From: an uncultured Actinomycetes bacterium
Lineage (GTDB): Bacteria; Actinomycetota; Thermoleophilia; Solirubrobacterales; 70-9
Length of the DNA: 17,814 bases
Direction of reading: 5' to 3'
Assembly: GCA_937907435.1 (NCBI GenBank)
Contig: CALCIA010000262.1
Span: forward strand, 1 to 17,814
Each line of letters begins with the position of its first letter. Positions within the stretch are counted from its first letter, which is position 1. The notes below the pieces were generated by a model, which was not told the DNA's origin, ran no database searches, and saw only the letters and a list, made by a program, of their open reading frames with translations. The position numbers were made by a program, and so were the translations under genes. Shown here in pieces: positions 13,107 to 17,814 of this stretch.

Positions 13107-14003
13107 CTACTCGATGCCGAGGCGGTCGAGCATGTCTTCGTCCCGGCGCCAGTTGCGCCGCACCCGCACCTGGAGGTCGAGATGAACCTGGGCGTCGAGC
13201 TCGCGCTCCAGCGAGCGCCGGGCGGCGGTGCCGATCTCACCGATCTTGGTGCCGCCGCGACCGATCAGGATCCCCTTCTGGGACTCCGTCTCCGCCCAGA
13301 TCTCGGCGACCACGGTGACCAGCCCGTCGTCGCGGGGCTCGACCGACAGCACTTTGACCTCGACCGAGTGCGGAATCTCCTGGCGGGTGCGGTTCAGCAC
13401 CTGCTCGCGGATCAGCTCGGCGAGCAGCAGCTCCGAGGACTGGTCGGAGGAGTCCTCTGGCGGATACATGTAGGGGCCCTCGGGGACCAGCTCGCCGAGC
13501 CGGTGGAGGAGCTCGCCGAGCCCGGTGCCCTCGCGGGCGCTGACCGGGAAGACCTCGTCGACCCCGGGCAGCTCGGCGGCGTCGGAGAGCGCCTTGACCG
13601 TGCCGCCGCGCGCCAGCTTGTCGCACTTGTTGACCGCGCAGATCACCGGGATGTCGGTCCGCGCCGCTTTCAGCAGGCCCGCGATGAAGCGGTCGCCGGG
13701 GCCGACGCCCTCCTCGCCGTTGATGACCAGGAGCGCCACGTCGGACTCGGCGAGCTCGCGCTCGACCCGGGCCTGCATCCGTTTGGTGAGCGCATCACGG
13801 GGACGCTGCACGCCGGGCAGGTCGACGAGGACCAGTTGGCGTTCGGCCTCGAGGTCGGTGGCGACGCCGCGGATCGCGCGGCGGGTCGTCTGCGGCCGCA
13901 TCGAGACGATCGCGACGTGCTGGCCGACCAGCGCGTTGACCAGGGTCGACTTGCCGACATTGGGTCGACCGGCGAGGCCAACGAAGCCCGAACGGGTGCT
14001 CAT
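13107..14003 (-). CDS. era: GTPase Era, 16S rRNA maturation factor
   Basis: 298 residues, normal length. The GTPase domain has G1 GRPNVGKS (12-19), G2 QTTRR (38-42), G3 DLPG (61-64, usually DTPG), G4 NKCD (125-128) and G5 SAR (155-157). The linker PYMYPPEDSSDQSS (177-190) and LLLAELIREQVL are typical of Era. The C-terminal KH domain (about 215-290) contains GILIGRGGTKI (244-254), which binds the 3' end of 16S rRNA. Era assists late assembly of the 30S subunit and couples it to growth. The ATG at 14003 is used; the 46-bp gap after ybeY holds only a weak, closely spaced GAGG. It is part of the phoH-ybeY-era cluster. Confidence 0.97.
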   Translation of the reverse strand: MSTRSGFVGLAGRPNVGKSTLVNALVGQHVAIVSMRPQTTRRAIRGVATDLEAERQLVLVDLPGVQRPRDALTKRMQARVERELAESDVALLVINGEEGVGPGDRFIAGLLKAARTDIPVICAVNKCDKLARGGTVKALSDAAELPGVDEVFPVSAREGTGLGELLHRLGELVPEGPYMYPPEDSSDQSSELLLAELIREQVLNRTRQEIPHSVEVKVLSVEPRDDGLVTVVAEIWAETESQKGILIGRGGTKIGEIGTAARRSLERELDAQVHLDLQVRVRRNWRRDEDMLDRLGIE

Positions 14004-14049
14004 CGCCTCGTCGCCCCCACGAGAACCGCCGCCACTCCCCCGCTTCGCT

Positions 14050-14421
14050 TCATCCGAGCGACTCCAGAACCTCGGCCTGGAGGGCGAGCATCTCGCCGTC
14101 GTCGGTCTCGTGGTCGTAGCCGCAGAGGTGGAGGACGCCGTGGACGACGGTCTCGTTCAGGGTCATGTCGACGCAGAGCTCGGGGCAGATCGCGACGTCG
14201 CCGAGCTCGCGCGGGCCGGCGGCGGGGCCGAGCTCGTCGATCGGGAACGAGAGCACGTCGGTCGGGGCGTCCTTGCCGCGGTGATCGCGGTTCAGCTCCT
14301 GGATCCTCGCCGCATCGACGATCTCCACCGCGAGGTGCCCGTCGTCGACCCCGACCGCCGCCAGGGCGGCCGCGACCGGCTCGCGCAGCTCCGCGGGCAC
14401 GTCAGACAGGTCGACCGGCAC
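14050..14421 (-). CDS. ybeY: Endoribonuclease YbeY, rRNA maturation factor
   Basis: 123 residues, somewhat shorter than many YbeY proteins because the N-terminus is compact. The zinc-binding signature HGVLHLCGYDH places His94, His98 and His104, and ELNRDHRGKDAPTDVLSFP (42-60) is the second family hallmark. YbeY is a single-strand RNase used in 16S rRNA 3' end processing and ribosome quality control. The GTG at 14421 lies inside the end of phoH (20-bp overlap), pointing to coupled translation. A longer N-terminus is not ruled out, since phoH reads through the same DNA in another frame. Confidence 0.93.
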   Translation of the reverse strand: MPVDLSDVPAELREPVAAALAAVGVDDGHLAVEIVDAARIQELNRDHRGKDAPTDVLSFPIDELGPAAGPRELGDVAICPELCVDMTLNETVVHGVLHLCGYDHETDDGEMLALQAEVLESLG

Positions 14422-16429
14422 CGTGTCGGTCGTAGGCGGCGACGATCCGCTGGACGAGTTTGTGCCTGACGACGTCCTCGCCGCCGAACTCGATGAAGGA
14501 GATGTCCTTCACCTCCTGCAGGATGTCGCGCACCGCGACCAGCCCCGAGCGCTGGTCGGTCGGCAGATCGATCTGGGTGACGTCCCCGGTCACCACCATC
14601 CGCGAGTTGAACCCGAGCCGCGTGAGGAACATCTTCATCTGCTCCGGCGTGGTGTTCTGCGCCTCGTCGAGGATCACGAAGGAGTCGTTGAGGGTGTTGT
14701 GCGTGACCAGGAAGTCGTCGGTCACGTAGAGCGAGTCGGCCGCCGCCACCTGGATGCAGACGGTCTCCGCTTCACCGGCGGGCTCGATCTCGTGGACGAA
14801 CCGCATCGGGCGACCACCCCCGTCCCGCCGGTAGAGGTCGCTCTTCCTGGTGAGGCGAAATGGTTCCATGCCCTCCGGCAGACGGATGTCATGCACAAAG
14901 GCGTCGTGGCGATGGTGGACCTGGCGGCCACGTGCCAGGCCCGGCGCCCGCCCATCGGCCTTTCGGCGCCGGGCATAGGCAAGTCCACCCAGTGACCTGA
15001 CCAGGTAGACGACGTCCTCGCTGAGACGTGGCGAACAGGTCGTGTACTGAATCCGGCAGGTGCGATTGCTTTGCACCACAGGTCCTCCGTCGCTGTCGAG
15101 GAGCCCCTGGAGAACCCCGAGGCGAACGGCTGGCGAGTTGAACTTGTACGCGTCCGGCACGAACTTGGTCGCCGAGCCCGTCCCGGCGAGACCGAGCTCG
15201 CGCAGAGCCGCGGTGACCGGATTCACGGTGATCACGCCGCCGCGATGACCGGTTTCGTTTCGCAGCACGTAGTCGACGCGGCTCTTTTGCTTCAGTTCGA
15301 TGCCGTCGAGCCGCTCCTCGAGCGCTTCCGCCAGCTCGGGGTCGGCCGTCGCGAACGTCGGCGTGGTCGTGCAGGTCAGGCAACCATCGCCGAGCAGAAG
15401 GCCCAATGCGTACGGATCGACCGGGACGTCGCGCTCGGGAAGCTCGACCGGAGACGACAACACCGGCAGCTCGAAGCGATGCTGATGTGCGGATCGCAGG
15501 CGACCGATCATCTCCTTGGTTTCGAGAACGCGACCCGGCTTGCCGCGACGACGATCCGAAGCGGTGAAGACCTGCCAGAGGTGCTCGCCACAACAGAGCG
15601 TCGAAGCCCCGTCCTGAGCCGAGACCCGGAAGACCTCCTTGCGTCCTTGCGGGTAGACGCCGAGCACCGGGGTCGGGTGGCCGTCAGAGCCGATCACCAG
15701 GTCGCCGACCTCGAGGCTGCCGATCTCCTTGAACCCGTCCGGCGTGAGCACCGGGCTGGAGACCGGCTGCGCGCGACCGCGCATGAATGCCAGCGGCGCC
15801 ACCTCGATCACGTCGCGCTCGAAATAGCCGTTGACGCGGTCGGGATCGATCATGTCGTAGAGGGCGTCGAAGAGGGGGCGCAGGTAGGGGTCGACCTTGG
15901 CCTGGATGTCGCCGGGGAGGAAGCCGAGGCGCTCGCCGGCCTCGACCGCAGGGCGGGTGAGGATGATCCGCTGGACCTTGCGTTCGGTCAGCGCCGCGGC
16001 CGCCATCGCGACGGCGAGGAAGGTCTTGCCGGTGCCGGCCGGGCCGATGCCGAAGGTGATCGTGGTCTTGCGGATCGCGTCGACATAACGTTTCTGGTTC
16101 AGCGTCTTCGGTGCCACTTTCGTGTTGCGGTGGCGCCAGACGACGTCGTCGAGGATCGCCGCCGGGCTCTCTTCGGCGTCGAGCGCGCCGGCCACCGCTT
16201 CGACCGTGCCCGGCGCGACCTCGTGGCCCTGCTCGATCAGCTCGACCATCTCGTCGACGACGGTCGCGGCCTCCTGCAGGTCGCCGGGGGCGCCGTCCAG
16301 CGTCAAGACGTTGCCGCGCAGGTGGATCTCCACCGGGAGGCGGTCGCGCAGCCCGCGCAGCACCGAGTCATCGGAGCCCGCGAGCTCGGCGGCGACGTCG
16401 TTGTCCAGAGTCAGCTGGCGACGGGCCAA
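14402..16429 (-). CDS. phoH: PhoH-family ATPase interrupted by an intein
   Basis: 675 residues as translated; removal of residues 220-578 leaves a 316-residue PhoH-like protein. The N-terminal domain (about 1-85) looks KH-like. The P-loop ATPase has Walker A GPAGTGKT (129-136), ILTRPAVEAGERLGFLPGD (156-174), LAFMRGR (213-219) and, after the intein, TLNDSFVILDEAQN (579-592) with Walker B, then VVTGDVTQIDLP (612-623). Splicing restores the family motif MRGR-TLNDS exactly. PhoH proteins are RNA-linked ATPases that accompany YbeY. The start is TTG at 16429, two bases after the yqeY stop; no better start is visible, and the exact N-terminus is uncertain. The activity of this protein depends on successful splicing because the intein separates Walker A from Walker B. 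Confidence 0.95.
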   Translation of the reverse strand: MARRQLTLDNDVAAELAGSDDSVLRGLRDRLPVEIHLRGNVLTLDGAPGDLQEAATVVDEMVELIEQGHEVAPGTVEAVAGALDAEESPAAILDDVVWRHRNTKVAPKTLNQKRYVDAIRKTTITFGIGPAGTGKTFLAVAMAAAALTERKVQRIILTRPAVEAGERLGFLPGDIQAKVDPYLRPLFDALYDMIDPDRVNGYFERDVIEVAPLAFMRGRAQPVSSPVLTPDGFKEIGSLEVGDLVIGSDGHPTPVLGVYPQGRKEVFRVSAQDGASTLCCGEHLWQVFTASDRRRGKPGRVLETKEMIGRLRSAHQHRFELPVLSSPVELPERDVPVDPYALGLLLGDGCLTCTTTPTFATADPELAEALEERLDGIELKQKSRVDYVLRNETGHRGGVITVNPVTAALRELGLAGTGSATKFVPDAYKFNSPAVRLGVLQGLLDSDGGPVVQSNRTCRIQYTTCSPRLSEDVVYLVRSLGGLAYARRRKADGRAPGLARGRQVHHRHDAFVHDIRLPEGMEPFRLTRKSDLYRRDGGGRPMRFVHEIEPAGEAETVCIQVAAADSLYVTDDFLVTHNTLNDSFVILDEAQNTTPEQMKMFLTRLGFNSRMVVTGDVTQIDLPTDQRSGLVAVRDILQEVKDISFIEFGGEDVVRHKLVQRIVAAYDRHGAGRPV
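14696..15772 (-). mobile_element. Intein in PhoH with LAGLIDADG homing endonuclease, class 3 type
   Basis: 359 residues (PhoH 220-578). It starts with Ala and so has no Cys/Ser/Thr nucleophile at position 1, and it ends THN followed by Thr of the extein. Three residues match the class 3 triad: Trp285 two residues after the block B His (GEHLW), Cys558 in block F (TVCIQV), and Thr576 just before the terminal His-Asn (VTHN). In class 3 inteins the block F Cys replaces the first nucleophile. The endonuclease lies between, with two LAGLIDADG-type helices: ALGLLLGDG (341-349) and LQGLLDSDG (440-448), both keeping an acidic residue. The insertion point is the conserved MRGR/T site between the two nucleotide-binding motifs. 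Splicing and homing are inferred from intact motifs. Confidence 0.93.
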
Positions 16430-16431
16430 GC

Positions 16432-16863
16432 TCAGCTACCCAGCTTCTTGCGCACCGCGGCGCTCACCCGCTTGCCGTCGGCGCGGCCCCCGACCTTCGG
16501 CATCACCGCCGACATGACCTGGCCCATCTGCTTCTGCTCGGTCGCGCCGGTCTCCGCGATCGCCTCGGCCACCAGCCCGTCCAGCTCCTCGTCGGAGAGC
16601 TGCGCCGGCAGATAGCCCTCGATCAGCTGCGCCTCGAAGCGCTCGGCCGCGGCCTGCTCGGCCCGTCCCGCACCCTCGTAGGCCTCGGCCGCCTCGACCC
16701 GTTTCTTGCGTTCCCGCTGCAGCACCGCGATCTCGTCGCCTTTGCCCAGCTTGGCGTCCTGCTGCAGCGCGTCGACGACCAGCCTCAAGGCCGCTGCCTT
16801 GTCCCGTTCGCGCGCTTTCAGCGCGTTTCTCGCATCGTCTTGCACTTGTTCCAGAACGCTCAT
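16432..16863 (-). CDS. GatB/YqeY domain-containing protein
   Basis: 143 residues, the usual size of the stand-alone YqeY family. It is mostly helical: an N-terminal helical bundle (about 1-90, LKARERDKAAALRLVVDAL and EGYLPAQLSDEEL) and a C-terminal tail domain (MGQVMSAVMPKVGGRADGK, 117-135) like that of the tRNA-dependent amidotransferase subunit GatB. The tail-like part suggests tRNA binding, but the cellular role of the family is not settled. The ATG at 16863 follows TAACCT by 7 nt, so a leaderless start is predicted. It heads the yqeY-phoH-ybeY-era run, with only 2 bp to phoH. Confidence 0.92.
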   Translation of the reverse strand: MSVLEQVQDDARNALKARERDKAAALRLVVDALQQDAKLGKGDEIAVLQRERKKRVEAAEAYEGAGRAEQAAAERFEAQLIEGYLPAQLSDEELDGLVAEAIAETGATEQKQMGQVMSAVMPKVGGRADGKRVSAAVRKKLGS

Positions 16864-16876
16864 GGCAAGAAGGTTA
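16864..16876 (-). promoter_or_regulatory. Predicted -10 element of yqeY, overlapping the vapC stop codon
   Basis: Minus-strand TAACCT (16876-16871) followed by seven bases and ATG. The TAA is also the vapC stop codon. It would let the conserved yqeY-phoH-ybeY-era group be transcribed independently of the toxin-antitoxin pair. Confidence 0.5.
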
Positions 16877-17311
16877 GACGGCGGCGTCGGGGGTGATCGC
16901 GAACCCCCTGGAGACGAGGTCCTCGATATCGGTGCTGACCAGCTGCCAGTCGTAGCGCCGCGCGACCGCGACGTAGGCGGCGACGTAGGCGGTGAGGCGA
17001 TGCTCGACGGCGAGGTCCGCGGTCGTTTCCATCAGCCCGGCATCGACCCGCACGAAGTCGCGCCCGCAGCGGAGTTCGATCGAACGACAGGCCCGCGCCG
17101 CCCCGAGCGCGTCGCCCCGCTTTGCCCCGATCGCGTTGGCGACCTCGTACAGCGTGAGGTCGAGCGCGGCGGTGCGTCGAGCGCCGTCGAGGACGAGCTC
17201 CCGGGACGCCTCGGCAAATGGCTCCTTGGGACTCCTGGCCGCGACCCAGACGCTCGAGTCGAGCAGAAACCCGCCGGCCGCCATCACGTTTTTGGCCACT
17301 GACGCGCTCAC
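16874..17311 (-). CDS. VapC-like PIN-domain toxin with one catalytic Asp replaced by Val
   Basis: 145 residues. PIN-domain ribonucleases use three or four acidic residues around Mg2+. Here Asp18 (FLLDSS), Glu56 (LYEVANAI) and Asp128 (VSTDIEDL) are in place, but the third position, normally Asp in LTAYDAAYVALA-type motifs, is Val110 (LTAYVAAYVAVA). The codon is GTC where GAC would restore Asp. Reduced or lost RNase activity is inferred. The start is GTG at 17311, overlapping the antitoxin stop as GTGA; an ATG nine codons later (17284) is a possible alternative. It is paired with a ribbon-helix-helix antitoxin gene, as in vapBC modules, and has no visible link to the housekeeping genes that follow. 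Confidence 0.88.
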   Translation of the reverse strand: MSASVAKNVMAAGGFLLDSSVWVAARSPKEPFAEASRELVLDGARRTAALDLTLYEVANAIGAKRGDALGAARACRSIELRCGRDFVRVDAGLMETTADLAVEHRLTAYVAAYVAVARRYDWQLVSTDIEDLVSRGFAITPDAAV

Positions 17312-17538
17312 CGGGTGTCGCGGCCTTCGCGGACCAGTTCGGCCGCGGTCCGGCCCCCGAGGTCCAGAGGAGGCTCGAGCAGCTCTTCGAGTTCCTTCCG
17401 CAGCTGCGCGTTGCTCTCGACGATCTCGTGTTCGGCGATCCGCTGGATGAAGCCACTGCGAGATTCCCCGCGGCGCTGGGCCGCGTCATCTACATGTCGC
17501 AGCAGGTCTTCCGGCATCGAGATCAGGACCTTGGGCAC
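17308..17538 (-). CDS. VapB-like ribbon-helix-helix antitoxin
   Basis: 76 residues from the GTG chosen. KVLISMPEDLLRHVDDAAQR (3-22) and GESRSGFIQRIAEHEI (24-39) form the beta strand and two helices of a ribbon-helix-helix DNA-binding domain. The acidic and Leu-rich tail (about 45-76, LRKELEELLEPPLDL) would wrap the toxin. It overlaps the toxin gene by 4 bp, keeping the pair coupled. The frame stays open further upstream, but the GTG at 17538 fits the domain start and lies 6 nt after TATCCT. An ATG at 17580 is the main alternative. Such antitoxins usually repress their own promoter. Confidence 0.85.
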   Translation of the reverse strand: MPKVLISMPEDLLRHVDDAAQRRGESRSGFIQRIAEHEIVESNAQLRKELEELLEPPLDLGGRTAAELVREGRDTR

Positions 17539-17550
17539 GTCTTCAGGATA
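17539..17550 (-). promoter_or_regulatory. Predicted -10 element of the vapBC-like operon (leaderless)
   Basis: Minus-strand TATCCT (17550-17545), within GTATATCCT, is 6 nt before the antitoxin GTG. Upstream AT-rich DNA and a TTCTTG 17 nt further could be the -35 element. The antitoxin probably binds near here, but no clear operator palindrome was found. Confidence 0.5.
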
Positions 17551-17737
17551 TACGGTATGTCCGACGGCAAGAATTGGCATGGGCGGACCGTGGCAAGAAA
17601 ATGCGCACGTGTGGCGCGCAGATCGTAAATTTTGTGTTCCGGTTGGGTCTGGGAGGGCGCGAGCGGTGTGCTGGGGGCTTCGGCCAGGGCGTTGGGGCGT
17701 CGATGAACGGGGCGCGTCGAAGGGCCGGAAGGGTCCG

Positions 17738-17814
17738 CGGTCTGGGGCGGCCGTCCGAGGGGGTCCAGGGTGTCCTGGGCTCCTCATGGGGGTCCTGGCA
17801 GGCTGTGACCCCCA
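17738..17814 (-). repeat. Dispersed intergenic repeat, copy C, inverted and cut by the window end
   Basis: The left 23-bp arm (17772-17794) and the loop CTGGCAGGCTGT (17795-17806) are the exact reverse complement of copy A, and the other arm starts at 17807 and runs out of the window. Homology continues past the hairpin (CTCGGACGGCCGCC on the minus strand, as at 263-276 of copy A), with a short insertion in between. Between this and the antitoxin promoter, about 17551-17737, I see no gene. Confidence 0.7.

Noticed and set aside
11212..13185. Long plus-strand open frame opposite trpE and hisIE, and similar ones opposite pfk, trpA, htrA and phoH
   Set aside because: Antisense frames stay open because of the GC-rich third positions of the real genes. 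Their products are Arg/Ala/Gly/Asp-rich with no domain, while the minus-strand proteins carry complete catalytic motifs.
15300..15700. Intein read as a frameshifted or foreign gene fused into phoH
   Set aside because: The frame is continuous, splice-block motifs are intact at both ends, and the flanking PhoH sequence rejoins precisely at MRGR/TLNDS.

Overview
The window reads as chromosomal DNA of a high-GC actinobacterium. A deep-branching lineage (Thermoleophilia/Solirubrobacterales-like) fits best, but this is an inference from four things seen here: strongly GC-biased codon use, many apparently leaderless promoters (a TANNNT hexamer 6-8 nt before the start codon), a fused hisIE, and a dedicated trpF. 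Many mainstream actinobacteria split hisI and hisE and use PriA in place of TrpF. All genes but one lie on the minus strand, so the biological order runs from right to left.

Right end to centre (17.6 -> 13.1 kb): a vapBC toxin-antitoxin pair whose PIN toxin has lost one catalytic Asp, then yqeY, phoH, ybeY and era. This is the common bacterial phoH-ybeY-era RNA/ribosome-maintenance cluster. phoH is interrupted by a 359-residue intein with a LAGLIDADG endonuclease. The intein has no N-terminal nucleophile and carries the Trp-Cys-Thr residues of a class 3 intein; this is the most striking protein feature here.

Centre (13.1 -> 3.5 kb): hisIE, then a full set of tryptophan genes in three blocks: trpE-trpG-trpD, trpC, and trpF-trpB-trpA plus a 61-residue membrane protein. 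trpD and trpC are separated by a 160-bp long-inverted-repeat element sitting exactly on the trpD stop codon. trpC and trpF are separated by an HtrA-type serine protease gene that has its own terminator and different codon preference. Together the Trp proteins cover chorismate to tryptophan.

Left end (2.7 -> 0.3 kb): a class I methyltransferase (the only plus-strand gene) diverges from a phosphofructokinase gene whose active-site residues predict pyrophosphate use. A small lipoprotein gene is translationally coupled behind the kinase gene.

The intergenic DNA is unusually rich in structure. There are three copies of a dispersed hairpin repeat (one near each window end, in opposite orientation, and one internal), a four-copy 19-bp motif cluster, several near-perfect hairpins, and a facing pair of ~110-bp elements with a conserved interior but completely different, still perfectly paired, outer stems. 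That pair suggests a selected RNA or DNA structure. No tRNA, rRNA or CRISPR array was seen.
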